A stretch of DNA of 64,000 nucleotides from Chloracidobacterium sp. N (lineage in GTDB: Bacteria; Acidobacteriota; Blastocatellia; Chloracidobacteriales; Chloracidobacteriaceae): NCBI RefSeq assembly GCF_018304765.1, contig NZ_CP072642.1, positions 2,261,819 through 2,325,818 on the forward strand. Reading direction: 5' to 3'. Position 1 is the stretch's first letter; each line of letters opens with the position of its first letter. Shown here piece by piece: positions 25,817 through 34,688 of the stretch. The notes beneath the pieces are model-generated. The model saw only the letters and a list, made by a program, of their open reading frames with translations. It had not been told where the DNA came from and made no database searches. Both the position numbers and the translations under genes were made by a program.

Positions 25817-27427
25817 ATGCCGACGTTTCCCAAGCTTCCGGCGGCGCTTCTGGTTGGAATGGGCATTCTGGCCAGCCGGGTGTCGGGACTCATCCGCAAC
25901 AAGGTTTTTGCCTACTACTTCGGCGACACCGATCTGGCCGGGGTCTATCGCGCAGCGCAGCGCATTCCGAACGTGCTGCAAAACCTGCTCGGCGAAGGCG
26001 CGCTCTCGGCCTCGTTCATTCCAGCCTATGCGCGGCTGCTGGCCGAAGGCCGGACCGACGAAGCCGGACGCCTCGCCGGGGCCATCTTCAGTCTGCTGGC
26101 CGTCGTCGTGGCCGGACTCGTGGCCGCCGGCATGGCGCTTGCGCCCTGGCTGACGCGCCTCATTGCGCCCGGCTTTACCGGTGAAAACTACGCCCTGACG
26201 GTCACACTGGTACGGATTTTCTTCCCCGGCATCGGCCTGCTGGTGCTGTCGGCCTGGTGTCTGGGTGTTCTCAACAGCCACCGGCGGTTTCTGCTGCCTT
26301 ACGCTGCGCCCGTGGCGCTCAATCTCGTCGTCATCCTGACGCTGCTGGTGTTTGGCGGACAACCGCTCGAACACCTCGTCGTCTGGACGACCTGGGGCAA
26401 TGTCGTGGGAAGCGCCGTCATGCTGGCCATACAGCTTCCGACGGTCTGGCGCATGGCACCGCCGCTCCAGTTGGGTTTTCAGCTCGACGGTGCGCCCACC
26501 CGCGAGGTCATCGGTAACTTCTTTCCGGCGCTCGTCAGCCGGGGCGTCGCACAGATCAGCGGCTATCTGGACAACATCCTGGCCAGCCTCATTTCACCAG
26601 GCGCCGTCGGCATTCTGGGCTACGCGCAGGACGTGTACATGCTGCCCGTCAGCCTGTTCGGGCTGGCGATTTCGGCAGCCGAACTTCCAGCCCTGTCCAG
26701 CGCCACCGGCACGCCGGAAGCTGTGGCCGCCCAGATGCGCGAACGCCTGAAGCAGGCCGTACGACAGATGTCGTTTTTCGTCATTCCCTCAAGTGTGGCT
26801 TTTGTCGTGTTGGGCGGCAGTATTGTCGGCGTGCTCTACCGGGGCGGACGTTTCGATGACAACGCCACGGCGGCCGTCTGGCTGACACTCGCGGCGGCAG
26901 CGATTGGCTTGCGCGCGGCGACGCAGGCCCGGCTCTACGCCTCTGGATTTTATGCCCTGGGCGACACCCGCACGCCACTGCGCTACGCACTGGCACGGGT
27001 TGGGTTGGGCGCAGGAGGCGGTGCGGTCGCGGCGCTGTACCTGCCAGGCCGGTGGGGCCTGCCGTCGGCGTGGGGCGTCGCCGGACTGGCCGCGGCTTCG
27101 GGGCTTGCCGCCTGGGTGGAGTTCGTTCTGCTGCGCCGCAGCCTGCACGGACGCATCGGGCCGCTGGCTGACAACCGCCTCGAACGTGCCGGACTGTGGC
27201 TGTGCGCGCTGCTGGCGGCCGGAAGCGCCTGGGCGGTCATCTCGCTCGTCGCTCCGGCGGTCAGTTCAGGTGCATCGTGGCGCTGGCTGGCTGATCTCGG
27301 CGGGCTGGCGCTGTACGGCGGTGTGTACCTGACAGCGACCGTTGTCCTGCGACTGACGCCGTTCGATCTTCAGGCACGGTTGCGCCGCCTGGCCGGAAGG
27401 GATGAGGGAGGGGCGGATAGCGAATAG
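25817..27427 (+). CDS. murJ: Lipid II flippase MurJ
   Basis: 536-residue integral membrane protein of the MviN/MurJ family, which moves lipid II across the inner membrane for peptidoglycan synthesis. About 14 hydrophobic helices are visible. Family segments are ASRVSGLIRNKVFAYYFG at the start, RIPNVLQNLLGEGALSASFIP, FFPALVSRGVAQISGYLDNI and QDVYMLPVSLFGLAISAAELP. The C-terminal GGADSE and its stop codon are provided by the repeat block that begins at about 27413, so the end of this protein may have been altered by the repeat. It follows the ABC exporter gene by 48 nt on the same strand. Confidence 0.92.
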   Translation: MPTFPKLPAALLVGMGILASRVSGLIRNKVFAYYFGDTDLAGVYRAAQRIPNVLQNLLGEGALSASFIPAYARLLAEGRTDEAGRLAGAIFSLLAVVVAGLVAAGMALAPWLTRLIAPGFTGENYALTVTLVRIFFPGIGLLVLSAWCLGVLNSHRRFLLPYAAPVALNLVVILTLLVFGGQPLEHLVVWTTWGNVVGSAVMLAIQLPTVWRMAPPLQLGFQLDGAPTREVIGNFFPALVSRGVAQISGYLDNILASLISPGAVGILGYAQDVYMLPVSLFGLAISAAELPALSSATGTPEAVAAQMRERLKQAVRQMSFFVIPSSVAFVVLGGSIVGVLYRGGRFDDNATAAVWLTLAAAAIGLRAATQARLYASGFYALGDTRTPLRYALARVGLGAGGGAVAALYLPGRWGLPSAWGVAGLAAASGLAAWVEFVLLRRSLHGRIGPLADNRLERAGLWLCALLAAGSAWAVISLVAPAVSSGASWRWLADLGGLALYGGVYLTATVVLRLTPFDLQARLRRLAGRDEGGADSE

Positions 27428-27662
27428 CGGATAGCGGATAGCGAATAGCGAATAGCGAGTGGGGAGTAGTAAGTGGCGAGTGGCGAGTGGGGAGTAGCGA
27501 GTAGGGATAGGGAATGGTGAATAGAAAACAGGAAACAGAAAAGTGAGAAGCAAGAAATGTAAAACAGATAGTCATCAATTCCTTATTCCTTATTCCTTAT
27601 TCGCTATCCGCTACTCCCCACTCGCCACTCGCCACTCGCCACTCGCTACTCGCCACCCCCTA
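27413..27662. repeat. Degenerate heptamer repeat block with inverted arms
   Basis: About 250 nt of low-complexity repeats. The left arm (27413-27524) is built of degenerate 7-nt units such as CGAATAG, CGGATAG, CGAGTGG and GGAGTAG. The right arm (about 27580-27660) contains the reverse complements (CCACTCG, CTACTCC, TTCGCTA and ATTCCTT units). The arms can pair into a long imperfect hairpin with a loop of ~55 A-rich nt. The left arm overlaps the murJ 3' end and supplies its stop codon. It separates murJ from fhs and may end transcription between them. Direct inspection, no database comparison. Confidence 0.85.
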
Positions 27663-27684
27663 TTCTCCATTTCGGGAAAATTCC

Positions 27685-29352
27685 ATGTCTGACCTTGCCA
27701 TTGCACGCTCCGTCAAACTGCAACCGATTGCCGCCATTGCCGAACGTCTCGGTGTGGCCGCCGACCAACTGGAACCCTACGGGCGGTATGCCGCCAAACT
27801 GCCACTTGCCTTCAGTGCGCCGGAGAGTTCCCGACAAGGCAAACTCATCCTTGTTTCCGCCATGACACCAACCCCGGCCGGAGAAGGAAAAACCACGGTC
27901 ACAATTGGTCTGACCGATGCCCTCAACCGGATCGGGCGGCAGGCCGTTGCTGTCCTGCGGGAACCTTCCCTTGGGCCGGTGTTCGGCCTCAAGGGCGGCG
28001 CCACCGGCGGCGGACGGTCGCAGGTAGCGCCTATGGACATGATCAACCTGCACTTCACGGGTGATTTTGCCGCCGTGACCGCCGCCCACAACCTGCTGGC
28101 CGCCATCGTGGACAACGCGCTCCACCAGCGGCGAAACCCCGGCGGAATTGATCTCACCAGTGTGCGCTGGAAGCGCGTTCTCGATACCAACGACCGGGCG
28201 CTGCGCCAGATCATCGTCGGACTCGGCGGCCGCGCCAACGGCCTGCCCCGTGAGGCCGGTTTTGACATCACGGCGGCTTCGGAAGTCATGGCCGCCATGT
28301 GTCTGTGCGATTCGCTGCACCACCTGAAGGAAAAACTCGGCGGCATCTTCGTCGCCCTCACCCACGACAAACAGCCTCTGTATGCCCGCGACTTCAAAGC
28401 CAACGGCGCCATGGCCGCCCTGCTGAAGGACGCCATCAAGCCCAATCTCGTGCAGACGCTCGAAGGCAGTCCCGCCATCATTCACCTGGGGCCGTTCGCC
28501 AACATTGCGCAGGGGACAAACTCGATCATTGCGACCCGCACCGGACTGCACCTGAGCGAATACGTCGTCACCGAAGCCGGATTCGGCTTCGATCTGGGTG
28601 GCGAGAAGTTTCTGCACATCAAATGCCGAACCGCCGGCCTGTCGCCGGCCGTGGTGGTTGTGGTGGCTACGGTGCGGGGCTTGAAATACCAGGGCGGCGC
28701 TGCGCTCGAAACCCTGTCCACCCCGGATATGGCAGCCCTGGAACGGGGTTTTGGCAACCTTGAAAAGCACCTGGAAAACGTCCGTCAGTTCGGACTTGAA
28801 CCCGTCGTGGCCATCAACCGCTTCACCAGTGATACCGCCGAAGAAATGGCGTGGATTCAGGCGCGCTGCGCGGCACTGCACGTGGCGGCAGCCGTGTCCG
28901 AAACCTGGGCCCACGGTGGGGCCGGAGCCGAAGCCCTCGCCCACGAAGTCCTGGCTGCGGTCGGGCGTTCCACGTCGTCGTGGCAGCCGCTCTACGACCT
29001 GACGGACTCCATCGAGCGCAAAATCGAGACGGTGGCCACGCGAGTCTATGGTGCCGGCGAAGTGCAGTGGTTCCCCAGGGCCCGGCGCGATCTCCGCCTG
29101 ATTGCCGAACTGGGACTGGAGCAGCTTCCGGTGTGCATCGCCAAAACCCAGAAGTCGTTTTCCGACGACCCAACCCAACTCGGACGCCCCACCGGCTTTA
29201 CGCTGACCATTCGTGAAATCGAAATTGCCGCCGGCGCTGGTTTTGTCATTCCAATTGCCGGCGACCTGGTGCGCATGCCGGGACTGCCGGCTGTCCCGGC
29301 TTCCGAGCGGATTGACATTGACGCCGAAGGAAACATCATCGGTCTGTCGTAG
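27685..29352 (+). CDS. fhs: Formate--tetrahydrofolate ligase
   Basis: 555-residue enzyme that makes 10-formyl-THF from formate, THF and ATP. The P-loop segment MTPTPAGEGKTTVTIGLTDA is at residues ~57-75. Further family segments are REPSLGPVFGLKGGATGGG, MDMINLHFTGDF, ITAASEVMA, VVVATVRGLKYQGG and the C-terminal EIEIAAGAGFVIPIAGDL and MPGLPAVPASERID. Full length for the family. It feeds one-carbon units to purine and Met-tRNA formylation. A 3' end overlaps the end of the convergent frameshifted gene. A long antisense open frame over it is a shadow. Confidence 0.94.
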   Translation: MSDLAIARSVKLQPIAAIAERLGVAADQLEPYGRYAAKLPLAFSAPESSRQGKLILVSAMTPTPAGEGKTTVTIGLTDALNRIGRQAVAVLREPSLGPVFGLKGGATGGGRSQVAPMDMINLHFTGDFAAVTAAHNLLAAIVDNALHQRRNPGGIDLTSVRWKRVLDTNDRALRQIIVGLGGRANGLPREAGFDITAASEVMAAMCLCDSLHHLKEKLGGIFVALTHDKQPLYARDFKANGAMAALLKDAIKPNLVQTLEGSPAIIHLGPFANIAQGTNSIIATRTGLHLSEYVVTEAGFGFDLGGEKFLHIKCRTAGLSPAVVVVVATVRGLKYQGGAALETLSTPDMAALERGFGNLEKHLENVRQFGLEPVVAINRFTSDTAEEMAWIQARCAALHVAAAVSETWAHGGAGAEALAHEVLAAVGRSTSSWQPLYDLTDSIERKIETVATRVYGAGEVQWFPRARRDLRLIAELGLEQLPVCIAKTQKSFSDDPTQLGRPTGFTLTIREIEIAAGAGFVIPIAGDLVRMPGLPAVPASERIDIDAEGNIIGLS

Positions 29353-30228
29353 GGCTGCCGGTTTCGGGCAGCCACAGCAGCCCTTTGCGCAGGACGGTGA
29401 TCTGTCCCGGCTGGAGACCGATTTCAAACGGGTCACAGGCGGCGGCCGTCTCAGGCAGCGGGTACACAGGGCGTTCAACTGCCGGCGGACATCCGCCTCG
29501 ATGTGAAGCAGCGTTTCGTGCAGGTCCGGGTCGCTCACCACGCTGTTGAGCGGCTGGTTGTCTTCGGCCGCCACGATGAGACGCTCCCCACTCGAAAAGA
29601 GCGCTTCAAGACGGGTAATGGACGAAAAAAATTCCTGCCGCCGCTCGGTCAGGATTTCATTGAGCTTGGCTTCCGGCAGGTTCTGCCCAAGGCCCTTGCG
29701 CTCGGCGGCAGACTGCACCTGCATGAGCTTCAGGTTGACGCGCGCCGTGAGTGCCGCCAGCTCATCCTCGATGGTTTCGGCCGCCGATTCCGCCAGCCGT
29801 TGGACGAAGCTTTCGCGGCTCTCCCCGACTTCGGAAAACGCATCAAACTGCTGATTGAACCACAGGCGCAGCTTCTCCCGCCGTGAAAGCCGCGCCACCA
29901 ACTCCTCGACGTGGCGCGTCAGCGCCGTCTGTGTAAGCAGGTAGCCTTGTTGCCGGTGGGGCAGATCGCGTGGCGGAGACTTCCACAACTGGTTGACCTG
30001 CACCGTGGACGGCTCGCGTGGGGGCGCATCCCAGTCCGGCTCGCCTTCTCCCCGTGGCACCCAGGCCAGAAACAGCCGCTCATCCGTATGCTTGAGCCGC
30101 GCCCGCAGGCTGTGAAACTTCAGGCTGCACTCCGCAAACCATGCCGGCCGGTAAGCCTGTGCGGTGTCCGGCACATCCGCCAGCCAGTATTGCGGCACGT
30201 CGAGCGTCGGTGGTGGTGAAGTCGTCAT
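29336..30228 (-). pseudogene. Unknown coiled-coil protein gene with an internal frameshift
   Basis: From ATG 30228 the frame encodes about 240 residues of normal protein: VPQYWLADVPDTAQAYRP, FAECSLKFHSLRARLKHTDE, then helical, coiled-coil-like stretches such as RLAESAAETIEDELAALTAR and LTERRQEFFSSITRLEALF. At about 29480-29510 sensible protein switches frame: it continues as ERPVYPLPETAAACDPFEIG, then LQPGQITVLRKGLLWLPETG, ending at a stop at 29336-29338. A one-base loss (or two-base gain) would explain it. In the unshifted frame the reading continues antisense through fhs for hundreds of codons, which is not believable protein. Family unknown to me. The gene lies downstream of argS on the same strand with a 72-nt gap. 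Confidence 0.6.
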
Positions 30229-30300
30229 GGCAGCCAACCTCGCAGGGACACAAAGGAAAAGCTGACCGTAGGGGGACACGGCCCGGGCAGCTACATACGC

Positions 30301-32310
30301 TTACATGCGCTCTGGAGCGTCAATCCCAAGGACATCCAGCGCCGCCCGCAGGCGGCTTTCCACCAGGCTGACCAGCGCCAGCAGAAATGCCCGCCGAACC
30401 TCATCCGGTTCATGCCGGATGTTGTGCCGGTTGTAAAACCCGCTGAATGCCTGGGCGAGTTGGAAAGCATACTTGGCGACGACAGAAGGTTCCAGCGTTT
30501 CACTGGCTTCCACGAGCACGGTGTCATAGCGCAGCACCAACCCGATGAGCGTCCAGAACTCATTGGCGGTTTTCCCTTCGTCCCGCAGCCAGGCTTCGAG
30601 CTGTGTGTGGTTCCCGGCAAGCACGGCCGCCGGGTTGGGGCAATCCAGACCGGCCTCGCGCAGCTTGCGGCGGATGCCGGCCACGCGCACCAGGGAATAG
30701 AGCAGATACACCCCTGTTTCGCCCTGCTCGGCCATGGCGTCGGCAAAATCGAAGGCAATGAGTGTCGTCCGGGCAAATTTGAGCAAAAAGTAGCGTACCG
30801 CCGCCACGGCGATTTTATGGGCAATGGCACGCTGTTCGGCTTCGGGCAGCGTGGGCTGGTGCGCCTGGACGTGCGCCAGGGCCTTGCTTTCCAGCCGGTC
30901 CAGCAGGTCATCGGCTTTGACGCCCAGCCCCTTGCGTCCGCTCATGGAAATGAACGGGCGCTGACGGTCAGCTTCGGACAGCTCGAAACCCAACTCCAGG
31001 CAGCTTGCCGGTGTCAGCGCCACCTTCTCGTAGGCGACATGGGCGCTGGCGGCAACGGCGTCCCGCAGGGCATCCGGGGCCAACGACAGGACACCCCGTT
31101 TGACAAACTCCTGCGCATAGCTCTGCCCCACATCAATGACGTTCAGATAAGCTGCGCCGCGCCCAAACGCCGGCGGCGGAGAAGCATCATCCGCTTCAGC
31201 AGCCGTTCCCATCCACACGGTGTGGCCGTCGGCGTAGCGGTGAAACGCCCGGTAGTGGAAATCCCGCTCCAGAATGCCCAGTTTCCACAGGTGATAGGCA
31301 ATGTCCTTGCCGGTGTAGTTGACCGTGCCGTTTGAGCGCACAAGTATCTTGTCGGCGTCGTGTTCGTCGTCGGTCGTGGCCGCTTCCTGCCCGGCCCGCA
31401 TCACCCAGCAGCCGGCGCGCCGCCCTTCGGCTTCATAGACAATCGCCCCGGCCGCCTTGAGGCGCTCAAACGCCTCGGCCCAGAAATCAAGCCGCAAAAT
31501 GGCGCTTTCACAGGGAAGTACGTCGTAGCGGATGCCCAGCCGTTCCATCGTGGCCAGATGACAGTGCACGATGCGTTCGGCAATACGGGCACCCAAGGCG
31601 GCCAGTTCCCCTTCGTGGCGTTCAATGGCGTGGAGTGTCTCCGCCCGCCAGCGCAGGCGCGACTCATCTTCGGCATACCACGTACCGACGCGGGCATAGA
31701 GGTCCCAGCAGTAGTCATCGAACTTCCCGTCAATGGCCGCCACCTCGCCCAGTGACCTGCCTTCGATGTGCACGAACCCCACCACCACATCGGCCACCTG
31801 AACCCCGGTGTCGTCAATGTAGTTGTGGACTTCAACCGTCTCGCCGGTCGCGCGCAGAAGGCGCACCAGGGCATCGCCCAGCACGGCATTGCGCAGGTGG
31901 CCGATGTGGGCGGCTTTGTTCGGGTTGACGCTCGTGTGCTCGACGATGACCTTTCCCCTGAAACGTGGCGCATGCACGCCGGGCGGGGCATTGAGCGCCC
32001 GCAGCAGGGTTTCGGCGCGGTTCAGAAACAGGTTGATATAGCCGGCGCCGGCAACTTCGATCCGCTCGAAATCGGGCAGCACCGTCCGCAACCCATCGGC
32101 CAGTGTCTGGGCGATGTCACGTGGTGCGTGTTTTTCGCCGGTGATGGCCTTGCGGCGTTTGGCTACCTCGAAAGCGGCCGGCGTCGCCAGATCGCCCAGG
32201 GTCACGTTGGGGGGAAATTCGACGGCAACATCCGGCAGGACAATGCCAAACTGTCGCTCAACCAGAGTTTTGACCGCCTGGCGAACGGTTTCTCGCAACG
32301 GGTGTAACAT
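30301..32310 (-). CDS. argS: Arginyl-tRNA synthetase
   Basis: 669-residue class I synthetase that charges tRNA-Arg. The HIGH motif is H135-I-G-H138 in NKAAHIGHLRNAVLGDA. The usual KMSKS region is ISMSGRKGLGVKADDLLD, so only the MS core is kept, as in several ArgS subgroups. The N-terminal additional domain (residues 1-110, VEFPPNVTLGDLATPAAFEVA) and the C-terminal anticodon-binding domain (AFQLAQAFSGFYNRHNI) are present. I chose ATG 32310 (MLHPLRETVRQ), where the family begins; a longer upstream extension is not supported. Confidence 0.93.
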   Translation of the reverse strand: MLHPLRETVRQAVKTLVERQFGIVLPDVAVEFPPNVTLGDLATPAAFEVAKRRKAITGEKHAPRDIAQTLADGLRTVLPDFERIEVAGAGYINLFLNRAETLLRALNAPPGVHAPRFRGKVIVEHTSVNPNKAAHIGHLRNAVLGDALVRLLRATGETVEVHNYIDDTGVQVADVVVGFVHIEGRSLGEVAAIDGKFDDYCWDLYARVGTWYAEDESRLRWRAETLHAIERHEGELAALGARIAERIVHCHLATMERLGIRYDVLPCESAILRLDFWAEAFERLKAAGAIVYEAEGRRAGCWVMRAGQEAATTDDEHDADKILVRSNGTVNYTGKDIAYHLWKLGILERDFHYRAFHRYADGHTVWMGTAAEADDASPPPAFGRGAAYLNVIDVGQSYAQEFVKRGVLSLAPDALRDAVAASAHVAYEKVALTPASCLELGFELSEADRQRPFISMSGRKGLGVKADDLLDRLESKALAHVQAHQPTLPEAEQRAIAHKIAVAAVRYFLLKFARTTLIAFDFADAMAEQGETGVYLLYSLVRVAGIRRKLREAGLDCPNPAAVLAGNHTQLEAWLRDEGKTANEFWTLIGLVLRYDTVLVEASETLEPSVVAKYAFQLAQAFSGFYNRHNIRHEPDEVRRAFLLALVSLVESRLRAALDVLGIDAPERM

Positions 32311-32457
32311 AGCGCCATGTTTAGCATGAAATGCGGCCGGGCAGTACGGGCGTTTGTCCTCCGACCTTCCCGGCTGTGCTATCTTCAGCCGCAACAACCT
32401 TCACAAAATGCAGTCATCAGGCACGATTCACGGCAGTGTGCAGGGAGGATGCCAGCC

Positions 32458-33156
32458 ATGGTGTGGCGAGTCGCAGGATGGATGTTGATTCTTGGCAGCC
32501 TGTTGGTGTTTGGCGAGCAGGCCATCGCGCAGCAGCGGCGTCCGGCGGCGCGTCCGGCGCCCACACGCCCGACCGTTCCCCCTGAGCCGGCTGCCCCGAA
32601 ACCCAGCCGGGCCGAAAAGCTCTCCGTCGAAGAACTCAAACAGGTACGCGCCGTCATCGAATCTTCAGCCGGCAACATCGTCCTGGAGTTTTTCCCCGAA
32701 GTCGCCCCCAACCACGTGCGCAACTTTCTGCGCCTCGCGGAACAGGGTTTTTACGACCGCACGGAGTTCAACCGCATTGCCAGGGATTTCGTCATTCAGG
32801 GAGGCGACCCGGCCAAGTGGCCGGCTGACAGCCCCAACCGCCGTCTGCGCTTCGACACCTCGCCGCTCAAGGCGGAATTCAACGAAACGCCCCACGACAA
32901 GGGCATTCTCTCCATGGCGCACGGCAGCAACCCCGACAGCGCCACGACCCACTACTTCATCTGCCTGCGGCGGCTGGAGTCGCTCGATGGCAAGTACACG
33001 GTCTTTGGGCGGGTCATCGAAGGTCTCGATGTCGTGGACAAAATTGCCGAGACCCCCATCGAGCCGGGCACGGCCGACAAACCTGCCGAGCGGGTTGAAG
33101 TGCGCACAATTCGGGTCATCTATCCGTCAACCGTGACCAACGCCGCCAAACCGTAA
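32458..33156 (+). CDS. Secreted cyclophilin-type peptidyl-prolyl isomerase
   Basis: 232 residues. The start MVWRVAGWMLILGSLLVFG is a signal peptide, followed by a Pro/Arg/Ala-rich linker (about residues 26-55), and a cyclophilin domain (65-225). Cyclophilin signatures include VLEFFPEVAPNHVRNFLRLAE, FNRIARDFVIQGGDP and SMAHGSNPDSATTHYFICL, and the VFGRVIEGLDVV end. The domain catalyses proline isomerisation during protein folding in the periplasm. ATG 32458 is 9 nt from GGGAGG; the upstream ATG 32449 touches the GGGAGG and is less likely. The 3' end faces the ATL gene at a gap of 22 nt. Confidence 0.92.
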   Translation: MVWRVAGWMLILGSLLVFGEQAIAQQRRPAARPAPTRPTVPPEPAAPKPSRAEKLSVEELKQVRAVIESSAGNIVLEFFPEVAPNHVRNFLRLAEQGFYDRTEFNRIARDFVIQGGDPAKWPADSPNRRLRFDTSPLKAEFNETPHDKGILSMAHGSNPDSATTHYFICLRRLESLDGKYTVFGRVIEGLDVVDKIAETPIEPGTADKPAERVEVRTIRVIYPSTVTNAAKP

Positions 33157-33178
33157 CCAAAGCTTTGTCGGGCTTCCG

Positions 33179-33538
33179 TCAGACCTCCGGCTGCCAGCCA
33201 TACTCGGCCAGATCAAGCGTCCCGTCAGCGCGGAACACGACGCCTTCGCCTTCCAGCCGCGCCCGTTGCTCTGCGGCGAGATGAAGCGATAGCCTGCCCG
33301 TGCTGATGCCGCCACGGGCATTGACCACCCGGTGCCAGGGCAGCCCGTCTGCCTGCCGGATGCTCGCCCGCAGCGCCCAGCCGACGCCCTGCGCCGAAAG
33401 ACGTTCCCCGATGAGACGTGAAATCTGCCCGTAGGTCATGACGCGCCCCGGCGGAATCCGGCGCACCCAGGCATAGACGGCCGCAAAAGGCGGCAGTTCA
33501 TCGTTTTCATCTTCATTCTTACAGGAATCCGGTTTCAT
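33179..33538 (-). CDS. Alkyltransferase-like protein (MGMT family, no reactive Cys)
   Basis: 119-residue MGMT-like DNA-binding domain. The active-site motif PCHRV of true O6-alkylguanine transferases is PWHRV here (W68), the hallmark of alkyltransferase-like (ATL) proteins, which bind alkylated guanine and flag it for nucleotide excision repair rather than repairing it. The rest fits: [20 protein letters not shown] (residues 21-40), GVGWALRAS and the C-terminal [10 protein letters not shown]. The start ATG (33538-33536) overlaps the start ATG of the divergent ltaE gene (33537-33539) within a CATG, leaving no intergenic space. An earlier in-frame start is not evident. Confidence 0.9.
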   Translation of the reverse strand: MKPDSCKNEDENDELPPFAAVYAWVRRIPPGRVMTYGQISRLIGERLSAQGVGWALRASIRQADGLPWHRVVNARGGISTGRLSLHLAAEQRARLEGEGVVFRADGTLDLAEYGWQPEV

Positions 33539-34592
33539 GACGCTTGATGACGCACCTGTTGACTTACGCAGCGACACCGTGACGCAGCCTTCGCCAGCCA
33601 TGCGCGAAGCCATGTACCGGGCAGCAGTTGGCGATGATGTTTATCTTGAAGACCCCACCGTGAACGAATTGCAGGAGCGCGCTGCCGCGCTGCTTGGCTT
33701 TGAGGCGGCGCTCTTTGTCCCGAGCGGCACGATGGGCAACCAGATTTGCCTCCGCCTGCACGCACCGCCGGGCAGCGAAATCATCGTCGAGGCGCGCGCC
33801 CACATTTACGAGTGGGAACTGGGTGCGCCGGCGGCGCTCTCCGGGCTGACGCCCCGGCTCGTACCGAGCGAACGGGGGCTGCCAACCTGGGAAGCGATTG
33901 CCGCCGCCCTCCAGCCCAAGGTGTACTACCGTACCCGGACGGCGCTCCTCTGCCTTGAAAACACCCACAATATGCACGGTGGCACCGTCGCCCCTCCGGC
34001 TGCCGTCGCCCGCATTCTACAGGAAGCGGCCGCGTGCGGACTGCCGGTCCACCTTGACGGAGCGCGACTGTTCAATGCGGCCGTGGCCGGTGGGCTTCGG
34101 GTCGCCGACCTGGCAGCCGGGTTTTCGAGCGTCATGATTTGCCTTTCCAAGGGTTTGGGCGCACCGGTCGGCTCGCTTGTTTTCGGCACGCGCGATTTCA
34201 TTGAACGGGCGCGCACGGTTCGCAAGATGTTCGGCGGCGGCATGCGGCAGGCCGGCGTTCTGGCGGCGGCCGGACTTGTTGCCCTCGAAGAAGGCCCGGC
34301 CCATCTGGCTGACGACCACGCCAACGCCCGCTGGTTGGCTGCTGAGCTGGCACAACTGCCAGGGCTGGACGTGGAACTGAGCCGCGTCGAAACCAACATC
34401 GTCATGTGCGATGTGACGCCAACCGGAATGACCGCCTCCGAATTCTGCGCCGGACTGAAAAGCTGCGGCGTTCTGGCCGGTGCTGCCGGGCCGTACACCG
34501 TTCGCTTTGTGACGCACCGTGACGCGCCCCGCAGTGCGTGTCAACGGGCCGTTGAGGCCATTGCCGGATTTCTAAAGAACCGGCTTTCCTGA
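33537..34592 (+). CDS. ltaE: Low-specificity L-threonine aldolase
   Basis: 351-residue PLP enzyme that cleaves L-threonine (and allo-threonine) to glycine and acetaldehyde. The N-terminal [20 protein letters not shown] (residues ~9-28) is the family signature. The glycine-rich [10 protein letters not shown] segment, the LENTHN motif, [13 protein letters not shown] with the PLP-interacting Asp, and the PLP lysine in [18 protein letters not shown] are all present. Its start ATG overlaps that of the divergent ATL gene. The 3' end faces the EF-G-like gene, with a strong hairpin between them. Confidence 0.92.
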   Translation: MTLDDAPVDLRSDTVTQPSPAMREAMYRAAVGDDVYLEDPTVNELQERAAALLGFEAALFVPSGTMGNQICLRLHAPPGSEIIVEARAHIYEWELGAPAALSGLTPRLVPSERGLPTWEAIAAALQPKVYYRTRTALLCLENTHNMHGGTVAPPAAVARILQEAAACGLPVHLDGARLFNAAVAGGLRVADLAAGFSSVMICLSKGLGAPVGSLVFGTRDFIERARTVRKMFGGGMRQAGVLAAAGLVALEEGPAHLADDHANARWLAAELAQLPGLDVELSRVETNIVMCDVTPTGMTASEFCAGLKSCGVLAGAAGPYTVRFVTHRDAPRSACQRAVEAIAGFLKNRLS

Positions 34593-34630
34593 AAGCTCGC
34601 AAACGTCACTGGCCGCGTTCAAAAACAAAG

Positions 34631-34661
34631 CGTGGCCGGAAGGACAATCCTTCCGGCCACG
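34631..34661. terminator. Bidirectional hairpin between ltaE and the EF-G-like gene
   Basis: A perfect 14-bp stem (34631-34644 with 34648-34661, CGTGGCCGGAAGGA and complement) with a 3-nt loop CAA. The stem stands between two convergent genes, as a terminator for both should. No U tract follows on either side. Confidence 0.6.
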
Positions 34662-34688
34662 GACAAGGCTCCGCCAGAGCCATCAGGT

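Noticed and set aside
27413-27662. Heptamer repeats as a CRISPR array
   Set aside because: Units are 7 nt, touch each other, are degenerate and are inverted between arms; there are no spacers of uniform length and no cas genes in the window.
27646-30279. An 877-codon open frame on the minus strand spanning fhs and the downstream gene
   Set aside because: Only the first ~240 codons are protein-like; the remainder is an antisense shadow over fhs (Gly/Arg/Gln-rich, no family match). GC-rich codon bias keeps such frames open.
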